Below, piece after piece: positions 45,310-58,794 of a stretch of DNA of 64,000 bases. Made by a program: the position numbers and the translations under genes. The notes beneath the pieces were generated by a model. That model was not told where the DNA came from, ran no database searches, and saw only the letters and a list, made by a program, of their open reading frames with translations. The stretch is taken from assembly GCA_040954595.2 (NCBI GenBank), contig CM082595.2:6262001-6326000 (forward strand), in the 5' to 3' direction. Source of the stretch: Balanoglossus misakiensis. Lineage: Eukaryota > Hemichordata. The first letter of the stretch is position 1; every line of letters starts with the position of its first letter.

Positions 45310-47270
45310 TCAAAGTCTGTTTTGCTTTATATAATCATATATATAATCATATGCGTTTGTTCAGTTTTAAAATCCTTTATTCTTGTGAAAATGTTAAAAC
45401 AATATTGTTCAGATTTACCCGTGATTGCCAGCATTTAAAAATGACATTTAGCACATCTCTGGTTTCCCCTTCAATATGTACAATCTGCGAAGACATTCAA
45501 CAAAAATGCCCTAATGTTGTTCTTAGGGCGGTAGGTATTTGAAATTTATAATAGCCCGAGCATCATTACAAAATATGATTTATAACCTGGCCATGGCTCA
45601 CACTTAAACTTGAACATTTTAAATTGCTTGGTTTAATTTCTCGGAAATACATTACTAGAAAGTCACACCGGGGCTTTGACAATTTTGTTTCGTCAAATGT
45701 TTTGCACGTTTTCTTCTTCGAGTGAGGTTTGTAATTGAATGATAAAAATGCATTTTCCTTACTGACGTCTGAATTTGTTTTGAAGGCCAGAACATTTGGG
45801 CAAAAGATAGGTTGCAACTTCAATGTCTTGAACTCTCACTGTTTCTAAGAAAGTATGTTAGATTCTTGATAATGCTGCTGTCCTTGGATTGCATTGTTCC
45901 ACGTTGGTGACGTTTGTGCCCTATCGTTGATCGTCCAGACGTGTGACTGTCATAGGGCTTTGAGAGTGTGACGTCACAAGCATCAGATGTGACTTAGACC
46001 CATACCTTTTGCGTGGCTTTGTCAACGCCGGCATCTCGATTGTGATCGGGTACGTTAGAGCACATGAAAACACTTCCCGGTGTCTAACTAATCACTTTTC
46101 ACACACGTCATGTAAATGTAACCTTTTGATGCAGTCGACCTTCAGCTCACAGATCAATCAAACTGACATTCATACCACATCAACTTTTAACAGCTGACGT
46201 GTTTACAGCTCATCTGCAAATCTTTCCTGAAAAATGCAATAAAATTAATGGGAGTTTACCACTGAAGGTCATGTATAAAATGTCACTGTTAACTGAATAT
46301 TAGTAAATTCTTCCTTCATTCTTGTTACAGTGCACAAGTGTCGCGAGCCCTATATAAGAAAACATTTTCCGATGTCATTAATTTACACCTGGGCTTTAGG
46401 CAGCCTGGTCCTCTGTCCTACCTGTATGTCGATAGCTTTGATAACGCAGTCGCAGTATTGGTGAAGAAACCAGAGTGATATTTTTAGAGATAATTTGCAC
46501 ATTCAGATGGTGTTCATTTACTGTCTCTTGACGAAAGAAATAGGTGACAACCTTGCTAATTTTAGTCAAGTAATTGTAAATCCATTAAATAAATGAATAT
46601 ATAAGAAATGAATGAATGAAGTAATGAATGAATAAATAGATACATATGTTAATTGAACGATGGGGGCGCTGTGTTTAGTCTGATATCCGTGCGAACAAAT
46701 ACTGAACTCGAGTTCTACAGTTTGAGCAGTGTTAAATCTCTCTGAGAGTACCTCAATTCTGTACAATTTTTACTTTAATGTGTGCCTATATGGAATGGCA
46801 TCTGTGAGACAGAAACTGAACAAAAAACAATATTTTGACAGGTGAATGCATTATTTTGGACCAAAACAATAACAAGGGCGCATTTTTACCAAGTTTAATA
46901 TGAAGTTACTGTATTAGAAATTAGCATAAACTTGTTTGTGCCCCAGGCATTCTTAACGACATCTCATTTTCATGATTGTGTGTATTAAAAAGGTCAAGAT
47001 GAAAATGGTTATTGATGGTATCATTTTCCATACCGATGAGATGAATTTCTCTGTAAAGTAATTGCTTCTTTGTATGAGGATTATATTCTGCATGGCTTAG
47101 TTTTCGAAGTACACAAATGAATCGCTTCTTCACATTGAGATGGTGCAAGGCAAAATTCATTACCTGTGTTTGTACTGGTGGTACTACTTTAATATGCTTC
47201 TCAGATTCGCTTATCTCCATTTACGTTATTTTTCTTTTCTGTCTTGGTCTGTCTTCCATCCTGCCTGTTA

Positions 47271-47500
47271 AGCAGTACGTGTGTCTGTTTGCCTGTCTTT
47301 CTGTACATGCATGTCTCTCTGCCTCTGTCTGATACTTTCTGTCTCTGTGTATCTGACTGTTGTCGGTCTGTGTACTAGTTGTTTGTTTGTCTCTATAAGT
47401 CTGTGTGTCTCTCTATATCTGTCCGTCTGTCTGTCTGTGTGTGTCTGTCTGTCTTTCTATCTGTCTGTCTGTCCATCTGTCTGTCTGTGTCTCGTCATCA
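47271..47500 (+). repeat. Imperfect (CTGT)n tract
   Basis: About 230 bp dominated by CTGT and TCTG words with many substitutions; an old, decayed microsatellite. Cys/Leu/Ser-rich frames across it are artefacts. Confidence 0.85.
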
Positions 47501-48790
47501 CACACAACCACACATCAATGAAACAGTTACTTTTATTTGCCGTCTCTCTACTATATGCAACTACAGCATACAATCAGACCAAACCACCCCACCCACCTTC
47601 ACTTTCCAATTATCCTTATATCAGATGATTGCTTGCTCACAGACAGACGTAGAACAGCTATCACTGTCTTTTTGTCGGACGTCTTATCTAAATATCCCCG
47701 CAAATTCTGACGCCATAAATCTCAAACTTGTTCTTATCTGAGAAAATAAAGCCGTTACACATCAATTGATTGCGTTCTTTCAAGTGTTTCAAAGTGCCCA
47801 CTCTGCCCGTTGTAGTTACACAACTCATCAGCCCAATGGATTTCCTTTGAAATACAAGTACATAGCATATTTATTTATTCATTTATTTAGTAAACATGTG
47901 ATAATTACTCAACCAAATTTGATGTGTTTTGGTAGCTTTTTTGCTGATAATTTGGTGTGGAATGCAGAATCTTAGCTCATTTGCATAATGGTATTTTTTT
48001 GCAATGTCTAAATATTTATAAATATAAGGTGACCATTAAATCTTGGTCTTTTTTTGGTATCGGTTAAAAAGCAAGGCATCAGAATGTTATTTTTCATTAC
48101 ATTCAATGAAACTTCATATTCATGCATTTATCACACTATGTTTAGGTCGCGTTAAAGTGTTCATTAATTGCAAGGAACGCTAATTAATGTTTTATGGCAC
48201 TTAGCGTGTTAATAATAAAGAGGGTGTAAATAAAGACTCTATATTGAAATGTCAGTAGAATTGATATTTGGTTTATGAAAATGTTACTTTGATTTTCGTT
48301 TGCTAGTTGGCGAGGGGGTTAGTTTCAAAAAATCAATGATACTGATTTGTCAAACATCCTTTGGAAGCATTAGTTTCCATTTTCACCCGAGAGCAGTTTA
48401 TTTCCGGGTAGCCCATCACAACCACGCATGCGTCATCTTTATCGTCTAAATGTCGTGCTCAAATTATATTTAATATCATCGTAAAATCGATTATAATCAC
48501 CTCCAGACTACACAAAGCGGTATAGTTCAGAGATGGAAATTCTAATAATTACACACCTGTCACCTGTAGGGCATTGTCCTGCAGGGGTTGAATATTGACA
48601 AATGGACGTCTTAGTTAGAATGTTCGATTCAGGGAAGAGATACGAAAAAGCACATAAAACTGTATGAGATAATATTCCTAAAGACCCAAGCAAAATTAAT
48701 GTACATGTACTTTCTTTTTCTGTTTTACTATGTATGAAACCACTTTCCAAATATCTTAGATAGGCATAATGTATTTTGTGGCTATTGTAT

Positions 48791-48882
48791 TGTGCCACCC
48801 ACTGAAAATCAGCGATTGGCTAGATCTCAATTTACCATGATGGTAACTGGCTAAATTTGCATAGGTGACCGTATACCTTTAA
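48791..48882 (+). repeat. MITE-like repeat, family E, right-half fragment
   Basis: Starts TGTGCCACCCACTGAAAATC and ends GGTGACCGTATACCTTTAA, nearly the same as the right half of 15,697-15,890. The left half is missing. Confidence 0.8.
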
Positions 48883-51800
48883 TGCATGGAGTGATAGAGA
48901 GAGCCTATTGCACATGTTTGAATTTGTAATTCCCAAAGCCGTCGACATTGAGACGATAGTCTTACAGAAACTAATTGTCTATTGGACCTCTAACTGTTAG
49001 AATTAGTCAAGTGGTGAATTTTGAACAGCAAATGTAAATGTTCTCTGATATGTTTAGTATCAAAAGAGGTTGAAAACTGCATCAATATGACTATTGTATT
49101 TTGGCTTTCATGTAATTACTTCAATGATATCTTCCATTGGTACAAAAATAGGTAAAAATGACACCCCATACCTAATAAAGATTGTATTCGCAACTAATGT
49201 AGTGTCACAAAATGGACCTATGCCATTTAGGAAGAAATTATTAATGGTTCAATCTGGCGATGTATAATTCGCCTGTAGAAACTTTCCCTACTCTATTCTA
49301 CCTATAACATATTGAACAAACGACTACCTTTTTGTGGTCACTGACCTTGAACGTCGTCATGGTAACGTAGGAACTCCACATTCACTAACCAGGTGCGCCC
49401 GCGATCTCTCGTTTCAGGCACTTCGGGAATCGCCCCAATTTAGGCATTGTGTGCTCCCGATGGAAATGTTAAAGTGTCTGTGTGGTTTCTTGTCGGTTGA
49501 ATACCGTGTGAAATAAGCACCACTTAGTATACATTGTAGAACATGTATCTACTGAATAAACCTTCTTTAGAAACGTGGAGATCGTTCTTTACTTTCTTGT
49601 GGTTCTAATTGCACACCCTACATTTTTGTATTTTGTTCAGTGCTACAGGAAATGCACTTCTAATAAGAGTTATTGTGACTTTCTCACTACAATACAGGCA
49701 CATGGAATAATTTACCCAACTTTGAATCCATTCGGGTGATTTTTTATCATTAACGTCTTGTTACATTTAAACAATGTGTTATCTTGAAAAATAATAAAAC
49801 ATGTTTTATGAAAGTATATGGACCCCCATGTGACGAGAAGTCGGACTATATCAATCAAAATAATCGAAGAATGTGAATAATACCAAGTTATTTGTCGCCA
49901 GTTTCATTAGGACACCTTGGATCTAAGGCACCACTGTGTGATTTATTGTAAGAATAAGTGTTGTCGCTCAGAGTGGCAGCTATGGCGATATACGCACACA
50001 GCCATATATGTATTGAGGAAGTACATGTGAGCTCATGAATTTCACTTTGTTTCCGAACAACCACCCACACACACCTACATTAAATTTGGCAGAGTCTTGA
50101 ATTCATTCTTGATGTCTGTGTTTTAGATGGAGTAAACAAAAGAATTTCAAAAGATCACGTGATCTTCCGTTTCATTGCGCTGCATATAAACAATTGGCAC
50201 ACTTCATGAAAACGTGATTTCGGGTAAATGACTTACAAACAACTTATTGACTTTTTATAATGAAATCACCCTTTCAGAGTGGTGAATTGTGTTAAGGTCT
50301 CGTTAAAACCATTGACGAAGTCATCCCAAACGTCTTAAATTGTGCATGTAAGCTCTTCCTGTTCTAATATAGCTTCAGTGTGCTAATCCATCATTCAATA
50401 TTTCATGAAAGGAGAAGTTGCACACAAATACTAAGAAGTGTAAACAATACTATGCATAGTTTTAATCTAAAAGCAGTAAGAGTATTGCTGACTCTTTATG
50501 TCTAAAACAAGTCGAAAACTCCATACGTGCCCATTGAGGTTGTATTACTTATGGGTATTAAGTGAGAGCGATAAGCCAATCGTTCATGGATGCATGTAAA
50601 AAAGGCTTAACATGGCATTTTCTTACTTGAATATATTATCATTGATGGCCACAAAAAGATCTTGATTTCCTTCATCCTGCCATCTTTATCTTTGACTTTG
50701 TCCATCAAAGTGAGTTCGTTTGCTAATGCGTAGAATTTCCTTTAAGAGCTGACAATGCCTCGGTAATCAGCATAAACCAACATATTGCCCAAAACCAAAC
50801 TACGCAAATGCATAAAGTTGAAAGTTGATTACGCTGACATTTTCACTGACGATACGGATCTCGGAGAGTTGATTGACCTTTCCTTTGGGAGGAGCCTTGT
50901 CGAAAAATCTTCCTTGGTAAAGTGTCTTTTGTGCCACAATTTCCTATACACCCCCACTGATTCAGATTAAATCATGTTGAGAATTTATTGTTACTAGCAT
51001 ACTCTGACGGTAACATCTATAGGCGCAAAAATGAAAGGGTGTGCACTTAATTCGATTTGTTTGACAGCGTGACTCATTTGTCACCTATTACTTTACTTTG
51101 TCCGTCGCAATTGTATCGATTATTTTGTTTTGGCAGGGGATAAAAATCGAAATGCCGGCCTCCGTCTCGTGTTTTAGATTTCCAGTGCACGATGACAGGA
51201 GCAAATCAATGGAAATCTGGACACAAGGGCCACCTTCGTCTCTTGTTGTCAAGTAAACGACAGCATCTTGGATTTCAGTGAAACGTCTAAAAAATATCAG
51301 GTTGTTTCCTTGTGCCATTACTGATCCTCCATCTTTCATAATTTTGGCAATATTTCTGTGTTCACGCACGACTCTTTGTTTTCTGTGTCTGTAAATCTCA
51401 AGAACAGCTGAAAATCATAAGAACCTACCCACACACCTATGTCCATTGTGAAGCACATGTAGTGTGAAATACGTAGTACATGCGTGGGTGTCGGTGTACG
51501 TTTGTCTGAGCACTCAAAGTGTTGTAAGATATCTATATTTGCCCGACCAAGCGAATTTATTAGATATGGGTCGACATAACCGTAGAATTCAGAGAAAGAG
51601 AGGTGAGGGGGACCAGGCGTGGGTTTGGACATGGCTCTACAGATACCAAATGGCATTATGCTAACCTTTGGTAAATGATTCAGGATCGATTGTCAGTGTT
51701 CGGGAAGGAGGTCATCTGAACATGAAACCGCACACTAGTTGACTGTTCGCCTTGTTACTGGGAGTTAAACATTTCCACCAAACTTTTACTAAATGAAGAA

Positions 51801-53699
51801 GACGCTTTACGAACTAGAGCTTGCAGCAATCATTTAACTAAACCACTCTCTAGGGGTGCATTGGCCAGAATATAATGCCTCGGGCTACTTTTAGTCTCTT
51901 TACGCATCCGCTATTTCTTGTGCACTTAATTGGAGTGTTTGGGGCTTGGGTCGCTATCTGAGAAACGAAAATCTTGATATCGCTTCGGGTGATGTTCTCT
52001 GAGAACATACAGTGCTATCTTCGGGTACTAAATCTGCTAAAAGTAATTATCTCGACGTCGCTTCATCTGTAGAGTGGTTTCCCTCTTGTCTCAACAGTTC
52101 CTCACCAAGACTAATTATATGCAAACAAATAATGAGGGTGTTTATTGTTGAGGTAGTATTAGCTATTTTCAGTTTGTAATGGCAAATATACTTATTTGAT
52201 TGAGGTGCGTATTTTGTATTATCTCAACTCTTCAGTCAAAGATATTGGTGTCATCCGACGTAGTTTATTACCTTTGATATTCATATTTCTCCATGACCAG
52301 ACACCCCCAGAAATGTTCTGTGCATCATGTCATGGTGACGTTACACAGGTACAATTGGCGACACCTGCGATGTAGTTATGTGTGGGTGCTTGGATGTAGT
52401 AACTTCTGTATATGCAATTCAAAAAAATTTCCAAGGAGAGCATATCTTGCACTAATATTATAACATTGTCAGGTTTTGAAGGGTTTCTAGTGCCTATGTT
52501 TTTTGAAAGCCCACCCTGTCAAATTGCGCAAATTGAACAGATATAAGTCAGTCTTCTCATTTATAACACTTTTGTCCACAAGCCTGCTCAGCCAAACAGA
52601 GGAATCAATCTGTTCAAATCCCAACATCTGGCTAATCGCACTGTTATTTATCATGATGAAAATTCCCATATGTATCTTCAGTGAGATGTTTATCGCGGCA
52701 CCTGTCATTGCATCATCCACACTCATCCTAGCCATCAGATATGTATTGAACCCCAAAAGAATCCATCGTACTGTGGGTCTCCAATAACATTTCTCCAATA
52801 CCGCTTTTAGTGCAAGTATAAATAAGGAGACACTGTTGTCTCGTTGTCCTGAAATCGCTACGAGTGATAGATACAATATTAGATAAGCTTGTCCCTCATT
52901 AATTTTTCATGCAGCTTTTCTGTACCACTTACACATTAAATGGATACATTTTTACATTGCCCATCATGTGTGTGGGCTACACTATTGTGATGCATGGTTG
53001 TGTGTCAATATGTTTTTGCAAGGAAAGATCGCACCTGCTACTCGGCCAAATCACTTAGACATCACCCTGATCCTCATTCAATGTAAACAATTTTAATGGA
53101 ATACATCCCCAGCATAGCTTTTTCGTAAATCTCAAATGGGACCACATGAATATTCAAAATTTATCTAGTTAAAGCTGTGCCCAAATGATTATGAACACAG
53201 GTGGACTGAAATTGCCTCCGTCGCTATTTCTATAACTGTATTGTACTTCTAACTTATTTGATAAACGAAAAACTATAAAGGGTCCACCTACTTACAACCT
53301 AATCGTTGTAATTTAAACATTCTGTCACACTTCTTGACGCAGGAAAATTGTCAAATTTTACTACGCCAGGACAATAGGCAACCACGTCACTGAACTTTTA
53401 GATTGCATCTGAGTAAATCTCATGCGCATTCACAAAAATTGAGACATCTTCGCAAAGTACACGTGACTAAGGAGTTTTAAGGTGTGCCTTTTTAGTTGGC
53501 AAGAATGGCCCTGAGATTTAGTTATTAGATATATACTACAAGAGGATTGTTTCAAAGCCTGTTTTGTATATAGTTTAGTGAGTCGCGAAATAGAATCCTT
53601 CAATCAGTTTTGTTTTATAATTATTTTCCTATTATCTCTATTCACCCATCAAATCCCTCTTCTCTTCAAGCGTCTTCGCTGTGTGTGACATTTCTTTCC

Positions 53700-54140
53700 G
53701 TCAGCATTTTGTGTCCTCCCAGCTGGTTCCGTTTGGCGCATTATCAAAAATGAATTAACAATGGCCGGTATTGTGCGCATAAATCATTTATCACTTTGTG
53801 CCGTTTATCAGATAGTCGTGACTTCAATATAGCGCGCGAAGTAATTGTTTCAGGTTTCCATGGAAACGTCACGCGGCGGCTGTGTTTATTTGCCCGTGAG
53901 AGGAACAAGAATGGCCAAGAGAAGCGTTTGTTATTGCGAGTCCCGATGAATGGATCTGTTGTTCCACAACTCTCTTTGATTTATGCACGCACCCCGACTT
54001 GATTTAATTTCGGTTTGTTAATATTCTGATGTTATGAATAATATTTAATCTCAAAAGCTGAAACGTTCTCTGACAAGCGCAATCCATCACACCCCGCGGG
54101 CGCGTCTTGATAATTTGAACGCAATTAAAACGGCGAGTTA
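53700..54140. promoter_or_regulatory. Enhancer-like block with perfect X-box palindrome
   Basis: GTTTCCATGGAAAC (53,854-53,867) is a perfect 14-bp palindrome fitting the RFX X-box, followed by GTCACGCGGCGG. Around it are AATTAACAATGG and ATAAATCATTTATC words and raised CpG content (GCGCGCG, CCCCGCGGGCGCG), unlike the surrounding DNA. No convincing reading frame. Confidence 0.35.
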
Positions 54141-57100
54141 AAAGTAAACATTGTATGTTACATATGTCTCTGGAAGTGCGAGATTTTAATATGACGTTTC
54201 CCTAACATCCAAGCAACACAAATCAAGATAAACTAAAACAAATTGGTTCGAATTTAGGTGCTGTAGTCCCATGAAAATACATTTTTCGTGCTTTTCTATT
54301 AATTATGATGGAGTTGATGACGATCTTGCCAACAAATGAGCTTTACTATTTTGATGGTGTTATTTGCAATTGCAATCCCCCACCAATTGCTTATGTGTTA
54401 CTGTAAAAGTCGCGTTAAAACTTACAGAAGAAGACTGTGATAGGTATACTTTGAATGGTGGAAAGTTGTCCCAATCCTTCACCGGATGACACGTGACTTA
54501 CGATCAGCATTTTATTTGATGATGTGCAACATACAGCTGTTAACCGGATGGACATACCATTTCTAGTACCATACAAACATTAACTATTACCCATCAAGAT
54601 AATTCAATTTGTCAAGTATTCTAGTTTTCTGAACAAGTCACGTTCCTTAGATGTTTCTAAGTATACTCCTTGAAACCGTGATTCATTATTGAATAAAGTG
54701 AGTCTTGGCGACCACTTTATGTGTGCTTAGACACAAATATTACACATAACATAGAAATAACACAGACAAACATCAAAACATTAGTTGCCAAAAGAACTTT
54801 TATTTAAGATATGATTGTATTCGAAAGTGAAATTACATGTAGCTCCAGGGAACGAAATATCACTTTTATCTCTAACCATCACTGGAAACAAGCAAAGAAA
54901 CACTATATGTAATGGATTTATTATGCACAAAGTAATTGGGGGATATCATATAGCAAGTTATGAATGAAATATTGATAGCAGCACAAAGATTTACACTTAA
55001 ACATATTAAAGGTTGATAACGCTTAGATAATTTAGAGATCAGGCAAGGATTAGTTACGCCTCTTGTAATTATCTCACAAACATTGGACCAAATGTGGCCT
55101 CAAAATCACAATGCTGAGTTTCATGATCATCTTCACAGGAATCAGAATATCATATCGCTTGGAATTCACGCATGAAAACGTTGTAATAAAAACCAGCCCC
55201 ATAGACCTTACGTTGCAAAATCAATTATTATCATGATCTCAACTCCTACTGATTGTACCAGGGTATCAGGGGTAACAAAAATCGACTAACCGAGATTTCC
55301 TGTTTAATCACACACTCTTACCACCAAGTCATCAACTAAATATTTAAGTACAATTCTTTAAATTGGGCATGCACTGATTCTGTGTATTTGCCTGTGATGT
55401 ATTTAGAGGTTATAAACAGCTAGTGAGGGTATTTGGTTGTGTGTTTAAGATCTCTCTGGTGAAAATTAGTACATTTGACAGGAAAGAATCAAAGAGCTAA
55501 ACTCAGAATTACTGGCGTGCTCTGCCTTATTCTCAGAAACCTTTAAGTTTCAGGAAGATTTAAAAGTTCATTTGAAAGCTGTCATAAATCTGTTCTGTAT
55601 CTTCTCTATGATGTTTTCGACTATGTTTGTCTTCTGTATAAGTGTAGAAGTTTTATTTATTTGTTTATTCATACTGACTGTGGACTCCACCGGAGTATGT
55701 CCTGATGTCTCATTCAAACACATATTGCATTTGTCGTTTTCCAAAATTTATTGTAGTGTAGTCACTTGGTTGCAGTTAAACTGGTTATAAAATGCACTGC
55801 AACTACTGTTACTTCATTCCAGTGTTATCGTTTGCAATTACAGGAATCTCCAAAGTTATAAGTTATTCCTTGTGTTGTGGCGTCTGTTGAATACTCCATA
55901 ATATTCAAAAGCCAGTCGTTTAGCAGATAGGAAATGTTTTATCGACATATGTATGCGGATGCACTACTTCGACATCTGTTGCATTTGATGGGCATCTTCA
56001 GAACCCCTCCCATTTGAAAGAGCGCTGAATGATTTCTTGTCACGACATCGTTTCAGAATTTCAATGTCCCCCTTGGGTGCCCCATCCGTTCCTTTATGGC
56101 AGCGGCACGATAGCGCACCAAACCGACGTGTCATATCTTGAAGTTTTTCTTTTGAATGTACGCCTCATCATTGGCGACGTTCTAACCTGATTTTCGCGAC
56201 TGGCAAAATTTCAACCGACTCCATTGTGGTGAACACGTTCTCTGTCTAATCACCGTGTCAAGCTGAACGCTTAACAATTAACAAACATTCTTGACGTCAC
56301 TTGGGGCGTGTCATTACAATCACCGGTGCAGGTAATCAGGAAAGGCCCCCTGGGTACTTGCAATAATAAACATTGTTTAGAAATACAATTATCTTTCGCT
56401 GATTTTATCTCTATTCCTCAAATAATAATAAGACCGAGTTATCTTCTTTCGAACTTCCCAAAGAACAGCAGCTCTTTAGAATCAAGGGGGTAATATAACT
56501 TGACGATGGATGTAAGTGGCTTCGTTAAGATATGTTTTTCCGTCGTGATTCCTATACTAACTTAACTGAATGCAATGCGAATGAGTAGATGTTTTGGTGA
56601 ATGACTTTGCCATCATGATTGACAATCACTCAGATATTTAAGAGAGTTAATTGACATGTCTATGTCACTTCGTCATGTCAGTCAGGTTTTAGTCTCGTCT
56701 AAGTTTCCGCTGTCACAGTATCTGAGCAAAATTAAAACTCGCAGTTTCAGTGATTTTGTGGTGGGTATCTGACACTGCCGTCAAACACGGCCTCCCGGAT
56801 GAAATTTGGTCTTGCATAAGTGTCCTGTTAAGTATTTAATCCGGATAGTGAATAATTTACTGATGGCATTTGGCAACTGCATTAGGTATTTAGCCTGCTG
56901 GATTACAGTGTCTCCGCAATCCACATCTGCCATAACGCCTTCACACATGCACCAAGTCTGCAAATTCACATTATATCATATTGTTTGTCGTGTTCAGCAC
57001 CTCTTGTAGGCTTTCCAGCTCCGATCATCTTCTCTCATAGATGAAACGCAAGTTCAGTCGACTTTGGGAAAGTACTGACTGATCCATGTATTGATACACT

Positions 57101-57257
57101 GGGCTTAAACCATAATCAAATCATTCACATAAATATTTCAAAGGTGTTTTTTTCTGGTAGACGAGGGCGATACTATTTATCCGGAGTAAATGTTGTATAT
57201 CAAACACAGAGGCAGTACACTATTCAACATGAAAAGATTATTGATACATGCACCTGC

Positions 57258-57290
<33 letters not shown>

Positions 57291-57733
57291 CATACATACA
57301 TACTCATATATCACAAAGGAAATCTTGTCACTTTTATCCTAAATGGCGCCCCAAATTAATCTGCAATTCAACGTCGTGAAAAGATTCCACCCGAAATTTC
57401 GACTTTGAGGGATTTCTAAGGCGCATTGTCAGTCATCTTCAATGAGAATTATCAGTGCAAGGAGATTGAATCTTAATTTAATATTTAGTTTGAGTATTGA
57501 TGGATGTCCAAAAAAAGATTTTATGGCCCCTTTCAATTCATTAATCAGTCACCACATTTTCGAAGGTAGTCGGGAAACCTACTTGTCGTGTGCATTAAGA
57601 CTCCACATCGTTACTAATGCAAAGAGGACATATAAGCAATACTCAATAAGCCTGATAAGACATGCACATTACTGCTCATGAGTGACGCCAGAAAGTAATT
57701 TAGACATAATGCGAGATTCTAACAACAATAACC
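54141..57733. other. Intergenic, nothing recognised
   Basis: A+T-rich sequence. Apart from a (TACA)n array at 57,261-57,303 I see no repeat family, gene or strong regulatory word. Confidence 0.5.
57261..57303 (+). repeat. (TACA)n microsatellite
   Basis: About eleven perfect units. Confidence 0.95.
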
Positions 57734-57739
57734 TTTATT
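57734..57739 (-). terminator. Candidate poly(A) signal of the neuropeptide gene
   Basis: On the minus strand AAATAAAGG is followed by GTTATTGTTGTTAG, a GT-rich downstream element. It lies 855 bases after the neuropeptide stop codon and is the first clear signal on that strand. Confidence 0.5.
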
Positions 57740-58593
57740 TGTCTATAACTCTGTACAATACTTCAGAGAAAATGAAAAGGGTGGGTATCGTGCGTTGATC
57801 GATACACAGCATGCGGTAGACACATCCCGTCGGCGCGGGAATCGATGTTAGACTCCAGTGAAAGAGTGCGCAGTGCATAGAATCGGTGAAATGCTAAAGT
57901 GCGACTGCTATAGAATGCCTATCGACAGAAATAAATTTCTGAAACTGTTTTCATTTCGCCCAACGAAAAGTAGAGCTACATTCTATCAGATCAGATGAAG
58001 GTTAAGCAAATGTTTTTCGATATTACCCGACTCAGCGGAGGGATAGATCCCGCAGATATGTTTAGATATGTGAAGTGACTTATGTCACAAGTTTTGTTTT
58101 TTATTTCTACAATCAGACATGCCCCCTTTTTATCCCAAATCTGAAGTATTATCAGTTGAGGTTCTCATCCAGTATCACAACTCTGAAAGAATCGAATGCT
58201 TTTGCTGAGTTTTGATTACACTAAAGCTAAATAGGGTACCGATCTACTTCTTCCGTCTGGAGGTACAGTTTCCGGAAAGTCGCGTTCCTTTAGATGGTGT
58301 TTGAGCGAATCCGTTCAACAGTTTACTGCAGAGGAAGCTGTAGATTGGGATCCTTGCCTCGGGGAGGTTTTTTCTGCGCTTCCGACGAAGAGGGAAAAAA
58401 GCACGAGTTTGAAAGAAACGTAGTGTGTGTCTGGCATTTTAGTTTGATGCCTCGAGAATAAAACCGACGGACAATTAGGGGAACATAAGAACACGTTCGA
58501 AAAGTTGGGTTCAAAGAAGCAGTACTATAGACTCTGCTCGTTATCAGTGTCTACTAGAAACAACACAATACAATAGTCTTTCGAAATCAAGGT

Positions 58594-58794
58594 TTAGTGG
58601 CAACTGCCCATGAACTTCCATCCACTCCATTTGCTGTTGCAACCCCTCGGGTTGGCGTTGCTGCCGCGCTTCGCTGTGTCTTCTTGTCTGACCTCGGCTT
58701 TGTTGTATTTTTTCCAGATTTCTTGAGCCAGTTCTGACGCAAACTCTGACACCTCTCCCTGGAACCAATCTTTGAATCTTTCCATTTCTTCAGA
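58594..58794 (-). CDS. Somatostatin-type neuropeptide precursor, C-terminal exon
   Basis: The exon starts after a good acceptor (T-rich tract, TTACAG|TCTGAAG; phase 0) and runs 66 codons to TAA. Residues 1-41 are an acidic, helix-like spacer (EEMERFKDWF, ASELAQEIWKKY). Then comes KR (42-43), a prohormone convertase site, and a 23-residue C-terminal peptide: GSNANPR, then GCNSKWSGWKFMGSCH. Its two Cys (52 and 65) would form a ring around W-K, as in somatostatin-14 ([14 protein letters not shown]). Position at the very end of the precursor and the N-rich linker after the dibasic site also match somatostatin-28. Differences: 12 instead of 10 residues between the Cys, no FWKT but GWKF, and one His after the last Cys. 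The lone Arg50 before GC could yield a 16-residue short form. The signal peptide exon lies upstream (beyond 58,795) and was not found. Family role: secreted ligand of somatostatin/allatostatin-C-type receptors. Confidence 0.7.
   Translation of the reverse strand, partial: SEEMERFKDWFQGEVSEFASELAQEIWKKYNKAEVRQEDTAKRGSNANPRGCNSKWSGWKFMGSCH

Larger units (their letters stand above)
45310..53699. other. Intergenic, no supported gene
   Basis: Includes the probable 3' UTR of the 404-aa gene. Otherwise A+T-rich with simple repeats (ATGA-type at 46,604-46,640; CTGT-type at 47,271-47,500) and one family E fragment. Several frames of 90-130 codons were examined and not supported. Confidence 0.5.

Noticed and set aside
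47281-47741. Cys/Leu/Ser-rich frames resembling a membrane protein
   Set aside because: Derived from a decayed CTGT microsatellite.
50785-51656. Frames of 61-106 codons on both strands
   Set aside because: No matching splice sites or family motifs; different frames overlap without pattern.
52487-52876. Minus-strand open frame of 129 codons, with a 94-codon frame opposite it
   Set aside because: No recognisable motif, no splice or promoter context, ordinary A+T-rich composition. Frames of this length are expected by chance in 64 kb.
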